A stretch of DNA of 64,000 bases from JAHFUI01 sp041485905 (GCA_041485905.1 JBGPKK010000001.1:70283-134282); one strand, 5' to 3'. Shown: positions 1-7,862, counted from the stretch's first letter. Translations and numbers: made by a program. Notes: generated by a model from the sequence alone, not told the origin.

Positions 1-617
1 AGCACGACGCCGCGCAGCCGGCGCATGGCCTCGACCGCCGATTCCGCCGCGGTGAGCGCGGCGGCCTGGTTCCTGGCCAGAATCAGGAAGTTGCCGCCGC
101 CGATGGCTTCCTGGATCCCGAACCGTTCCTGCACCAGGAACTCGCCTTCCATCACCGGGATCCGCCAGTAACGCTGCCCGTCCAGGAATTTGCTCGATTG
201 AAACCGGTCGCCGAAATGGCGCAGCTGTCCGCCGACGACGACGCGATCGGCCGCCTGAGGCAAACCGTCGAAGCAGGCCGTGGTCGGACAGGTGAGCACC
301 GTCTGGCCCACTCTGTCGACCAGCCGGCCGCCGAGTCCCTCGAGGTCGAAGCCAAACACCAGCACGCTGACGCCAGGCCGCCCGTCGGGCGTTTCCTGAG
401 GACCCAGATCGGCCTCGATGCCCGCTTCGACTTTGCAGCCGATGACCGACGTGGCAAAGCCGGTCATGGACTGCGCCGCCGTCCGCGCCCACACCGGCGA
501 TTGGGCTGTGATCACGACGCGCGCGGCGCGCATGTCGAACGCTTCGGCAAAGGTGTCGACGATCCGCACACCGCGGCGTTCGATGGTGACCGGGGTCACC
601 GGTGCTTCGCCCGTCAT
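1..617 (-). CDS. ftr: Formylmethanofuran:H4MPT formyltransferase, 3'-truncated by window edge
   Basis: This frame is open from an ATG at 617 to the window edge (about 205 residues; C-terminus missing). It would transfer the formyl group between H4MPT and methanofuran in the cytoplasm. The N-terminus reads VRIVDTFAEAFDMRAARVVI, the family's opening motif. Further on come TGFATSVIGCKVEAGIE, ETPDGRPGVSV, TVLTCPTTACFDGLP, IPVMEGEFLVQE and GGGNFLILARNQAAAL, all in the order seen in Ftr/FhcD. No stronger start lies upstream and the Shine-Dalgarno is weak. It follows fwdC on the same strand but with a 654-nt gap, so it may have its own promoter. In methylotrophs this subunit (FhcD) belongs to the hydrolase/transferase complex, so fhcD is an equivalent name. 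Confidence 0.93.
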   Translation of the reverse strand, partial: MTGEAPVTPVTIERRGVRIVDTFAEAFDMRAARVVITAQSPVWARTAAQSMTGFATSVIGCKVEAGIEADLGPQETPDGRPGVSVLVFGFDLEGLGGRLVDRVGQTVLTCPTTACFDGLPQAADRVVVGGQLRHFGDRFQSSKFLDGQRYWRIPVMEGEFLVQERFGIQEAIGGGNFLILARNQAAALTAAESAVEAMRRLRGVV

Positions 618-953
618 GTTGAAGAGGAAGTGTACAGCAGACTGCGAGAACAACCGGGTGTGATACCGGTCAAGTGGTGGGTCAGTTTCGCGTGGCCGGC
701 CGAGGGACCTCGGGCCGCGCCGCCCGAACGTCGCGCGGAAAACGCGTCCTCCCGGCCAACGCTGTCGCACCCCGCGTCGCGTCAGCTTCCTCCCACGCCT
801 CGGCCATGAACAGGGACCGACCGTGGTAACACGTCGCATCCGGGCGTCAATCCGGCGCGACCCGGTCGGGCCGCCTCCCGGACGCGTTTTCCACCGATCG
901 CCCGACGCGCGAGTTCGATGCGTCGCCGCCCGAGGCCCCTCGGCCGGCTGTCC

Positions 954-1226
954 TCACGAGCCCTGCCGTGGCCTCGGTGATCGCCGACGTGGAGGCGTGC
1001 CGCGCACGATCGCATGACAGCGCGGCCGGAGCGTCTCATCGCGGCGGTCACGACGTGCAATGAACCTGGCCGTGACGTCCGCATCACCTCCACGGCGAAC
1101 CCGCGCAGGTGCCGGACCGTCGATGAACCCCTTGACCGCCGCGTGAGCGGCCGAGTACGACGCGCAGGACGCGCTGTCCGGCACGCCGACCCGGAGGCGA
1201 TTACCGAGGCCAGGGCGGGGCGTCAC
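954..1226 (-). pseudogene. Possible degraded short-chain dehydrogenase fragment
   Basis: The 654 nt between fwdC and ftr (618..1271) contain no convincing gene. In one minus frame a segment reads ASYSAAHAAVKGFIDG, which recalls the active-site helix of short-chain dehydrogenases (YSAAKAAVxGF), with the catalytic Lys replaced by His. Nothing recognisable precedes or follows it in the same frame, and the rest is Arg/Pro-rich noise. I read it as an eroded remnant at most. The remaining sequence (618..953 and 1227..1271) shows no gene, hairpin or obvious promoter. Confidence 0.22.
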
Positions 1227-1271
1227 AAACGAGACGCGACGCCGAAACTCAAACTGACCCAGTACGCGGTT

Positions 1272-2087
1272 TCAAGACGCCCGGGGCTTCCAGACCAGAA
1301 TCTCGCCTTTGCCCGGAACGGCCGCGTCGCCAGTGTAACGTTCGTAGGACCCATCTTGTTCTTCAAACGGGATGGCGAATTCGAGCGATTCCAGGTGCCT
1401 CGCGTACAGACGCAGGAACGTCGGGTTGTACGCGGACGCGTACGTGAACGTCGGCAGGAGCTGGAGGGGCGTCAACGTGATAATCGTGCCGCGAAGCATC
1501 CAGGCACCAGTCCGCAGCTCGGCTCCCTTGCGGAGGATCAGGGTACCGCCTTTCATCTGCAAGCCGGCGAAGTCTCTCACTGCGCCGCCGATCGCGATGA
1601 TGCCTCGCTTCATCCGCATGCCGACTTCGAGGCCGGCCGTGCCGTCGACGACGATCGTCCCGTCCGTCATCCCCGAGAGGCTTCCGCGGTAGGCCGCCCC
1701 CACTTGTCCACCGGCGTTGCCGCGAACGCGGATGAGTCCCCCCGACATCTCTGCGCCGAGCCAGTCCGAAACGTCGCCGGAGACTTCGATCGTGCCTCCC
1801 TTCATGTACGCCCCGAGATGCATGCCGGCGTTGCCGGCGATGGTGATGCGGCCCCGAGTCATGCCGCGGCCGATCCATTTGACCTTCGCCAGGTCGCCGC
1901 GGATCTCCACCTCGTCGCTCGCTCGGCCCTCGACGTCGAAAAAGTCCTCCACGCGGCGCTGCCGCTTTCCCAGATAAACCGGCAGGGCGCGGATCTCGTC
2001 GTTTGTCAGCGCCGCCATCACGTCCGGCGAGATCATCTCCGCTTCGAGCGGAACGTTGGGTGGCTCTTTGAGGGTGAGTGTGATCAT
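1272..2087 (-). CDS. fwdC: Formylmethanofuran dehydrogenase subunit C
   Basis: This is a 271-residue beta-helix subunit of the formylmethanofuran dehydrogenase / formyltransferase-hydrolase complex. It shows the repeated glycine pattern of FwdC/FhcC and of the GltB C-terminal domain: GRITIAGNAGMHLGAYMKGG, GLIRVRGNAGGQVGA, GTIVVDGTAGLEVGMRMKRG and FAGLQMKGGTLIL. In methanogens this subunit scaffolds FwdA and FwdB. In methylotrophs FhcC binds the formyltransferase FhcD. It lies directly downstream of fwdA, with a REP-like hairpin block in the 61-nt spacer, so it is probably co-transcribed. fhcC is an equivalent name. Confidence 0.92.
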   Translation of the reverse strand: MITLTLKEPPNVPLEAEMISPDVMAALTNDEIRALPVYLGKRQRRVEDFFDVEGRASDEVEIRGDLAKVKWIGRGMTRGRITIAGNAGMHLGAYMKGGTIEVSGDVSDWLGAEMSGGLIRVRGNAGGQVGAAYRGSLSGMTDGTIVVDGTAGLEVGMRMKRGIIAIGGAVRDFAGLQMKGGTLILRKGAELRTGAWMLRGTIITLTPLQLLPTFTYASAYNPTFLRLYARHLESLEFAIPFEEQDGSYERYTGDAAVPGKGEILVWKPRAS

Positions 2088-2094
2088 GCTCGGA

Positions 2095-2160
2095 CTTGTT
2101 TGGGCGGCCCTGAAGGGCCTCCCCTGCAGCGTACGCAGCGGACGGCCTTTAGACCGTCCC
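2095..2160. repeat. REP-like hairpin cluster at fwdA 3' end
   Basis: Three small inverted repeats lie in tandem: GGCCCT-GA-AGGGCC, a CTGC..GCAG stem around CGTACG, and GGACGG-CCTTTAGA-CCGTCC. The last one includes the fwdA stop codon. Composition and the CGTACG core resemble other palindromic blocks at about 9555, 10385, 38897 and 60591. It probably stabilises or processes the fwd message, but a neutral REP-like element is equally possible. Confidence 0.5.
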
Positions 2161-3774
2161 GATGACCTCCGGTCGCCGGATCCGTTCCATCTCCACCGGA
2201 TAGTTGTCGAAGGACATCGTGTAGACCTTCTGGAACACCGGACGCAAATACTCCGTGATGTGCTCGTCGAACGGGGGCTGAACCAGGAACTGCCGTCCGT
2301 TGCTGACCGAGCGGATCTCGCCGTCCTCGACCACGACTTCCCCGCTCTTGATCACGTAGCGCGGATACTCGAACATCAGGCTCGGATCCGGGTTCGCGTG
2401 ATACAGCGCCACATCCGCGTCCGCGCCCACACCCAGGTGACCTTTCTGGGTGAGGCCCAGCGCGCGCGCCGGGCCCGCGGACGTGATGATGGCGATGTCG
2501 GACAGCGTGTACTTTCGATCCAGATCCGCCAGAACGATCCGCTTCTGCGCCTCCTCCGGCAGCCTGTTCACGCACTCGCGCCGGTACTCCACGTCCATCA
2601 AAAGACGGATCAGCTCCGGGTATCGCCAGAAACACGCCCCGTTGGGATGATCCGTCGTCAGGAAGATCCGCCAGGGATCGGTGATGAGGAGCAGCAGTTC
2701 CAATCCGACTGCCCACTGGATGGCGTTGACCAGCTTGTGCTCTTTGTACACGTAGGGAACGATCCCGCATCCGGTCTCATTCTCCACGTCGAGGTTGCCC
2801 CACTTGTGGCCGGTGAGCTGATAGAGGACGTGCTGCCACGGGCCGTCGGCGGTGATCGTCACGGTGTTGCCGAACAGGATCGCCCCCGCGTCGGTCGTGA
2901 AGTTCGTATGCGTGTTGAAGTACTCGGCGACAGTGGCCGCTTCCGAGCGCATCGAGCCCCAGTCGTCTCCACCGTAGGAGTGGAATTGCAGGTGCGCGAG
3001 ATGCGCCCGACGCCCCTCCAGGACCTTCATCGTCTCGATCGTCGTCGTGAAGTTGCCCGGAGCGCCGAGGTTGTTGCAGTGGATGTGGAGCGGGTGCGGC
3101 AGACCCAGATCGTCGATGATGGTCGCGAGGTCCGAGATGATCCTGGCCGGCGTCACTTTGCTGTACCCGTCAATCGATTCGAACAGCTTCTTGGCGTCGT
3201 GCCCGTACTTCCAGTTCACGACGCCCCCGGGATTGACTGCCTTGACGCCGTACGCCTTGGCCGCGCCGATCAGCCACGCCACGACGTGCCTGGCGCGTTC
3301 CAGTTCGCCCGCCTCCAGCAGGTCCAGCACGATTTCGTTGTTGGCCATCAACACGAGCGTGGACTTGTCGACGATGGGCGTGTCGTGCAGCTCTTCGTGC
3401 GTGTGTCTCGCAGAGAGCACCGGCATGGCGGCCTCGTTCACCGTCGTCCAGCCCATGCCCGCGTACAAGTACCCGGTGGCGAAGGTCGTGGGGGTGATGC
3501 CGCCGAGACCGGCACGGAACTCGGGCGTGTGCACGAACGGCAGCCCACGCCGCATGTGCTCGGGCGTCAGGCCGCGCGCGAAATTCAGCGCGGCTCCGGC
3601 CACGTGGGTGTGGACGTCGACGCCGCCGGGGAATACGACCAGGCCGGTGGCATCGATCGAGCGGCCGCCTTCGACCTGAGACACGATGCGGCCGTCGGAG
3701 ATGCAGACGTCCTTGACGACGCCGTCGATCCCGTTGGCCGGATCGTAAACCTTCCCGCCTGTTATGCGCAGCAT
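2149..3774 (-). CDS. fwdA: Formylmethanofuran dehydrogenase subunit A (amidohydrolase)
   Basis: This 541-residue metal-dependent amidohydrolase interconverts formyl-methanofuran with formate plus methanofuran at a binuclear metal site. The first metal motif is PGGVDVHTHVAG. AVNPGGVVNWKYG carries the candidate carboxylated lysine (NWK). HPLHIHCNNLG provides the later histidines, and FLTTDHPNGACFWRYPELI carries the conserved aspartate. The tail GLTQKGHLGVGADADVALY is the usual small beta-sandwich. Length matches FwdA/FhcA. It lies between fwdB and fwdC; an 84-nt AT-rich palindromic repeat separates it from fwdB. In methanogens an internal tunnel links this site to the redox site of FwdB, which matters here because FwdB looks redox-competent. 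fhcA is an equivalent name. Confidence 0.95.
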   Translation of the reverse strand: MLRITGGKVYDPANGIDGVVKDVCISDGRIVSQVEGGRSIDATGLVVFPGGVDVHTHVAGAALNFARGLTPEHMRRGLPFVHTPEFRAGLGGITPTTFATGYLYAGMGWTTVNEAAMPVLSARHTHEELHDTPIVDKSTLVLMANNEIVLDLLEAGELERARHVVAWLIGAAKAYGVKAVNPGGVVNWKYGHDAKKLFESIDGYSKVTPARIISDLATIIDDLGLPHPLHIHCNNLGAPGNFTTTIETMKVLEGRRAHLAHLQFHSYGGDDWGSMRSEAATVAEYFNTHTNFTTDAGAILFGNTVTITADGPWQHVLYQLTGHKWGNLDVENETGCGIVPYVYKEHKLVNAIQWAVGLELLLLITDPWRIFLTTDHPNGACFWRYPELIRLLMDVEYRRECVNRLPEEAQKRIVLADLDRKYTLSDIAIITSAGPARALGLTQKGHLGVGADADVALYHANPDPSLMFEYPRYVIKSGEVVVEDGEIRSVSNGRQFLVQPPFDEHITEYLRPVFQKVYTMSFDNYPVEMERIRRPEVIGTV

Positions 3775-3778
3775 TGGG

Positions 3779-3861
3779 GAAATTGGGAATTAAGAATTAG
3801 GAATTCAGAATTCAGAATTCGAGCCACGAATTCCTAATTTCGAATTCTGAATTCATAATTA
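3779..3861. repeat. AATTnnn heptamer palindrome between fwdB and fwdA
   Basis: About eleven degenerate 7-nt units of the form AATTnnn (AATTATG, AATTCAG, AATTCGA, AATTAGG and so on) occupy the spacer. The left half (AGAATTC copies) is complementary to the right half (GAATTCT copies), so the RNA would fold into a long, AT-rich hairpin in an otherwise GC-rich region. The block overlaps the fwdB stop codon (3859..3861) and ends just before the fwdA start. A related run (ATTCCTA, ATTCATA) precedes coxE at 19442..19476. Confidence 0.85.
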
Positions 3862-5202
3862 CGCGATTGCCGCGCGGACGTGCGTCTCGGGCGACCAGGC
3901 AGGCTTCGCGGCCACCGCCTCGCGGATGCGCCGGACGACCTCTTCGTCGGTCGGATACGGCGACTTGAGCGCCGGCCGAAGCGGCAGGGGTATTTCGTCC
4001 ATGCGATACGCAGTCCCCGGCGCGCTGATACCTGTGACCGCCGTGGTGATGTGCACGCGGGACAGGCGGCTCGTGTGAGTCACCTTGGGATCCAGCACGA
4101 TCGTGGGAATGCGAGCCAGGTGATCGATGCCCGGCTGCGGCATCGTCGCTCCCGGATCCGCGCCGAGGATGAGCGCGGCGTCGTTGTCGCCGCGGACGAT
4201 CAGGTCCACGGTCGAGAACTCCCCCGGATTGAAACGGGGGTAGCCCCGACTCAAGCTCACACCGAACGGGTAGCCGGTCGACCAGCGCAGGACCATGTCC
4301 GATCCGGTGACGTTGCCGTGCCCTCGCATCGGCATGCACACGAACTTGGTGAACGCGTTCAGCTCCGCGGCCAGCGAGAGCACGCCCGCCGAGTTCATGT
4401 GCTTTCCACGGGTCATCGAGAGCCCCATGCCGAAGAAGATCACGCCGAATTTTGCGCGCTTCATTCGGTTGACGAGGTCCTGGAGTTGATCGACCGAGAG
4501 TCCGGTTTCCGCCACGCTCTCGGCATTGACCCTCTGGTTCTTGACAAGCGCGCGCAAGGTGGTGAGAACCTCGAAGTCCTTGCCCGGCCGAATCTGCAGG
4601 AAGAGGTCCGCAGCCTTCACGCTGGGCGTTTCGCGGATGTCCACCAGGACCATGAAGCGTCCCTTGCGCCCTTCCGGCACGAACCTGCCCTTCTGGGTCA
4701 GCGTGTATTTGGTGAAGTGCCGCGGGTGGCATTCCGCCGGGTTGCCGCCCCAGTAGATGATGAAGTCGGCCCGATTCTTCACTTCGCCGAGCGTGCATGT
4801 AATCTTGCCACCCAACTGGGCGGCTATCTCAGTGGGGCCGTGTCAAAGCGAGGTGTGGCTGTCGACCACACCCCCGATCAACTCAGCCAGTGCCACGGCT
4901 TCCCGCTGGGCCTCGCACGTGATGTTGCTGAGTCCGTACACCAGTGGCATGTTGGCGGCATACAGGTAGTCGGCCGCGGCTGCGACGGCCGCGTCGAGAG
5001 TGGCCGGCTTCCCGTCGATCAGCGCGTCTGGAAACAGACGCTCCGCCGTGTGGTGTTTGAACCACGACTCGCCGAGACTGCAGGCGTTCTTGGCCTTGAC
5101 GATGCGATCGCCTTCGGTGTGCAACTCGATGTCGTCACAGACGCATCCGCAGAACGTGCACGTGGCGTTGGGCACGACGTTGCTCGCAACGTTGAGGGTC
5201 AT
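3859..5202 (-). CDS. fwdB: Formylmethanofuran dehydrogenase subunit B, predicted selenoprotein (Sec120)
   Basis: This is a 447-residue catalytic Mo/W-pterin subunit if the in-frame TGA at 4843..4845 is read as selenocysteine. The ATG at 5202 has GGGAG five bases upstream. The N-terminus carries CTFCGCVCDDI plus NAC, the four-Cys [4Fe-4S] pattern (Cys15, 18, 22, 41). Codons before the TGA read VVDSHTSL and those after read HGPTEIAAQLGG, followed in the same frame by ITCTLGEVKNRADFIIYWGGNP. The FwdB active-site motif is S-x-C/U-H-G-P, so the TGA sits on the metal-ligand residue (Cys118 in a studied methanogen enzyme; Sec in some methanogens). Methylotroph FhcB lacks both the cluster ligands and this residue. 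Neighbours are fwdD and the 52-codon gene upstream and fwdA downstream. The alternative is a nonsense mutation, but both halves show no decay. Selenium genes are not in the window. Confidence 0.88.
4807..4845 (-). promoter_or_regulatory. Sec UGA codon and candidate bacterial SECIS hairpin in fwdB
   Basis: The TGA occupies 4845..4843. The mRNA downstream contains GCCGCCC-AGTT-GGGTGGC, a seven-pair stem (one G-U) closed by a four-base loop, at 4824..4807. The loop starts 25 nt after the UGA and has G among its first two bases. This matches the loose rule for bacterial SECIS elements, which lie inside the coding sequence just 3' of the UGA. The first bases after the UGA (CACGGCCC) equal those of E. 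coli fdhF because both encode U-H-G-P. Folding was done by eye. Confidence 0.7.
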
Positions 5203-5275
5203 CGAATCTCCCACATCATTTCTTGGTCTCGCTCTTGGTCTCGCCCCGACCCTGACCGGGCGGGATGACGAACGT

Positions 5276-5434
5276 TCATCCAAGCTCCCGACCGGGAAAG
5301 CTGCCACGAATGCGGCGCGGCATGTACCGCCCGGCCTCAATCATCTCCCAGGCCGGGACATGTTCCTGGGGCGCGGCTTCAGACACTTCCCGCAGGATCC
5401 AGGTTTTCTTCTGGTCGAGAAGAATGTCGTTCAC
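5276..5434 (-). CDS. Small conserved-looking protein between fwdD and fwdB
   Basis: A 52-residue frame starts at GTG 5434 and overlaps the fwdD stop by four bases (GTGA). GAGG lies a suitable distance upstream. This is classic translational coupling. The product (VNDILLDQKKTWILREV..., ending RRIRGSFPGRELG) is soluble and charged, contains no cysteine or membrane segment, and is not a family I recognise. A 73-nt gap separates it from fwdB. Position between the two pterin-binding polypeptides suggests an assembly factor or small subunit of the complex, but that is only inferred from context. Confidence 0.6.
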   Translation of the reverse strand: MNDILLDQKKTWILREVSEAAPQEHVPAWEMIEAGRYMPRRIRGSFPGRELG

Positions 5435-5769
5435 GCGATCGCCTCGACTTCCACTTCCCAGCCCTTGGAGGTGGGCATTCCGGTGCCATCGGTATATCGG
5501 CCCATGAGATGGCACGTGGGCGGTCCATAAGGGATGAAGATCATTCCCAAGGGCACCTTCCCTTCCACGCACTTGAACGTAACCTCACCGTACTCGGACC
5601 GAACCATGGCGCTGCCACCGGACTGAATTCCCACCGCCTTCATATCATCGGGATGCATCGTCATGGTGCTCACGATGGCTTGATACTCGGGTGAATCCTT
5701 CCCGATATTGATCTGCTGGCCCTGCTTGGTCGTGCGGCCGGCGTTCATGATAAAGCGCTTGTTTCCCAT
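5431..5769 (-). CDS. fwdD: Formylmethanofuran dehydrogenase subunit D (molybdopterin-dinucleotide binding)
   Basis: This 112-residue protein is the C-terminal pterin-binding piece that completes FwdB. Family landmarks are MNAGRTTKQGQQI at the start, MTMHPDDMKAVGI, SEYGEVTFKCVEGKVPLGMIFIPYGPP and DGTGMPTSKG. I chose ATG 5769 because MGNKRFIMNAGRT aligns with FwdD starts; the frame also runs upstream to an ATG at 5820. It is the first gene of the minus-strand fwd operon. FwdD is absent from the hydrolytic Fhc complex of methylotrophs, so its presence argues that FwdB binds a Mo/W-bis-pterin here. Confidence 0.9.
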   Translation of the reverse strand: MGNKRFIMNAGRTTKQGQQINIGKDSPEYQAIVSTMTMHPDDMKAVGIQSGGSAMVRSEYGEVTFKCVEGKVPLGMIFIPYGPPTCHLMGRYTDGTGMPTSKGWEVEVEAIA

Positions 5770-5937
5770 TGGATAACGGTCTGGAACTGTCAGATTTACG
5801 AAAGAAAACCATTGTAGCACGCAGCGCGCAGGCGGTTAATGGCGTCGCCGTGACGTCCACACGGCCTGCGGTCGGCCAGAACGTCACTCTGCGCCATCGC
5901 CGGACGAGAAACGTGTATATTGCGCCCGGGGAACTGG

Positions 5938-6442
5938 ATGAAACGGACTGTCGGCGACCGGACGATCTCCCACGTGGCCCGGTCGATCGTGATCGCCGCG
6001 GTGCTTGGCGTCAGCGCCGTATCGGCGCACCTTGCGCGCGCTCAGGATCAGCGGAGCGGCGACGCGCTCGAGGTGCTTCAGGTGCAGCCGAACTTTTACA
6101 TGATCGGTCGCGCGGGCGGCAACATCGCCGTCCAAATCGGGCCCGATGGGGTCGTCCTCGTGGACTCGGGTTCGAGGGAGATGGCGGACGCGGTCGTGGC
6201 GGCGATAAAGAAGCTGACCGATCAGCCGATTCGCTACATCATCAACACCAATCCGGATGCCGACCCCAGTGGAGGCTGTGCTCGGCGGCGCGGACACCAT
6301 GTATCCGGAGTATCGAAAGAAACTGAAGGCGACCTACGTCGCGCCCGAGAAATGCGTCCGTTATTGCTGTGGATGGGGAGGAGGCGGGGGAAACCCCGCG
6401 CCGGGCCTGACGGGTTGCATCAGCGGCGGCGGGCCCCCATAA
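5938..6442 (+). pseudogene. Metallo-beta-lactamase-fold protein with internal deletion and frameshift
   Basis: The ATG at 5938 opens a secreted metallo-hydrolase N-terminus: signal peptide ending ...SAHLARAQ, then VQPNFYMIGRAGGNIAVQIG, DGVVLVDSGS and IRYIINTNPDAD. The frame then loses homology just where the HxHxDH metal site should begin. At about 6257 a different frame continues with AVLGGADTMYPEYRKKLKATYVAPEKC and ends in a Gly/Cys-rich tail at 6442. I read this as the two ends of one gene joined after a large internal deletion. It is divergent from fwdD. The metal site is gone, so hydrolase activity is not expected. Confidence 0.6.
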
Positions 6443-6469
6443 ACAGGGTCCGCCCCCGCCAGTGCGTTT

Positions 6470-6871
6470 CTAGTCTCTCTTCAGCTTGAAATCGGCCTTC
6501 GTCGATCCGTGGTTCCAGGTGCCGGTCAGCGTGCGGTTGTACGAGCCGATGTCCGCCAGCTTCCCGTCGGCGACGATCTTCACCAGTGCGCCTGATTTGT
6601 CCTTGGCATCGGCCTCGAGATGAAGCATCCATTTCGTGGAGTCGAGCGTCGCGACCTTGATGGCGACGGCATCGGGCCCTGGGTCGATCGTCCCGGTGAT
6701 ATTCTTGCCGTCCCAGTACATGACCACCGTGATCTGCGTGCGCTGCGTCGGCGTCGCGCCCCAGTCGCCGTACCACGTGCCGACCAGCGGGTGACCTTCC
6801 TGGGCCAGTGCCGACACTGAAAGCGCGACGACGGCCAACGCGCACGATAACCAGGCAGCTTTTCGTCTCAT
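6470..6871 (-). CDS. Secreted protein of unknown function
   Basis: A 133-residue protein from ATG 6871 (MRRKAAWLSC) with a clear signal peptide ending near SVSALAQ. The mature part reads LVGTWYGDWGATPTQRTQITVVMYWDGKNITGTIDPGPDA and later TLTGTWNHGSTKADFKLKRD, the pattern of a small lipocalin-like beta-barrel built from repeated GTW strands. No catalytic motif is visible. It follows the 6894..7820 secreted protein by 22 nt on the same strand, so the two are probably co-expressed. Confidence 0.75.
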   Translation of the reverse strand: MRRKAAWLSCALAVVALSVSALAQEGHPLVGTWYGDWGATPTQRTQITVVMYWDGKNITGTIDPGPDAVAIKVATLDSTKWMLHLEADAKDKSGALVKIVADGKLADIGSYNRTLTGTWNHGSTKADFKLKRD

Positions 6872-6893
6872 CGTTATCTCCAGGCCCCGAGCG

Positions 6894-7820
6894 CTAGGGA
6901 ACAATCCGGCTGGTGCGATCGACCGATTTCTCGGAACCGATCATGAGCACCGGTGCGAAGTTATTGTCCTGGCAGACGTATTCAAACAGTTCCTGTCCTG
7001 GACTCCAGCGAAGCGTGAAGCCGGTATTCCAGGTCGCTGTGTACGCGCCGGGATCGTCGATGGTGATTTCGTATTTGATCACGTTCATGTTCAGGCGGGT
7101 GAATCGCTCGATGTAGTGCAGCTTCTCGGTGTGCGGCGATCCCTGGCGATCCATCCAGAACCGTTCGTTGAACCCGAAGTTGTCCACGACCAGCGTGTCC
7201 CCCTCCCAGTGGCCGATCGAGTGTCCGTAATAGCTCGGCACCAGATCCTTGGGATGCTCCCGTCCATCCATATAGATGATCCGGTAGGTGTGCGGGCCGC
7301 CGATGTCCATGATGTACATGCGCTTGAGCTCCGGCATGTCCACGAACTCGACGCCGTACGGCGTGAGGAACTGGCGTGAGCCGCCGGAAGGCTTGCAGCG
7401 CGTATGCGGCTCGAACTGCGTGCCCTGCCGGTAGGCGTAAAGCGCGCGGGCCCACGGCTGGAACGGCACTTCGCTCAACTTCGGTTTCGGAGGTGCGCCG
7501 GGCGCTGCGGGACCGCCCGCAATCGCGGCGCGGCTCGGTGTGTCGGGATCGGCGAACGTGCCGCCGCCAGGCAACCAGACCCCGAGCTCGCCAGGAAGCG
7601 GACCGAAGATCGGTTTGCCGTCCGCCCCGCGCGGCGCCGGCAGAGCCGGAGCGGCCGGACCGCCGCGGCCGCCGCCGCGCCCCGCCCCCTGTCCGCGAGC
7701 CGGAGCGGGAGCGGCGGGAGCCTGTGCCTGCGGCGCTGCCTGCGAAAATGACGAAGCAGCCGGCAGCGTGACAAGCGCCAGCCCCAGGCCCACAGACGCG
7801 ACGATGAGACGCTTACGCAT
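6894..7820 (-). CDS. Secreted protein, GHWEGDTLVVDN family
   Basis: 308 residues with a signal peptide, then an Ala/Pro/Gly-rich linker (about residues 28..70) and a conserved domain: PWARALYAYRQG, CKPSGGSRQFLTPYGVEFVD, YRIIYMDGREHP, YYGHSIGHWEGDTLVVDN, IERFTRLNMNVIKYEITIDDPGAYT and YVCQDN. Function is unknown. The same domain forms the C-terminal half of the neighbour at 8306..9421 and occurs in the frameshifted gene at 44279..45383. The fixed Trp, Glu and Asp residues suggest a sugar- or metal-binding beta structure, but this is a guess. Confidence 0.8.
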   Translation of the reverse strand: MRKRLIVASVGLGLALVTLPAASSFSQAAPQAQAPAAPAPARGQGAGRGGGRGGPAAPALPAPRGADGKPIFGPLPGELGVWLPGGGTFADPDTPSRAAIAGGPAAPGAPPKPKLSEVPFQPWARALYAYRQGTQFEPHTRCKPSGGSRQFLTPYGVEFVDMPELKRMYIMDIGGPHTYRIIYMDGREHPKDLVPSYYGHSIGHWEGDTLVVDNFGFNERFWMDRQGSPHTEKLHYIERFTRLNMNVIKYEITIDDPGAYTATWNTGFTLRWSPGQELFEYVCQDNNFAPVLMIGSEKSVDRTSRIVP

Positions 7821-7862
7821 ATCCTGACCTCAGTATGGAAATCTGCACGTCGGTCGCGGATG

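Noticed and set aside
618..1271. A functional gene between fwdC and ftr.
   Set aside because: No frame keeps protein-like composition or family motifs across the gap; only a short dehydrogenase-like fragment is visible.
2056..3837. A 593-codon plus-strand frame opposite fwdA.
   Set aside because: Antisense shadow of fwdA with no recognisable protein features.
3859..5202. fwdB as two separate genes or a nonsense-mutated pseudogene.
   Set aside because: The TGA is the only interruption, falls on the one residue where relatives use Cys or Sec, and both halves are undecayed. A second gene in the window shows the same logic.
3859..5202. Formate dehydrogenase H-like enzyme because of the U-H-G-P motif.
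   Set aside because: The CTFCGCVCDDI and CTLGEVKNRAD motifs and the fwdD, fwdA, fwdC context identify FwdB; the shared motif reflects common ancestry of the active site.
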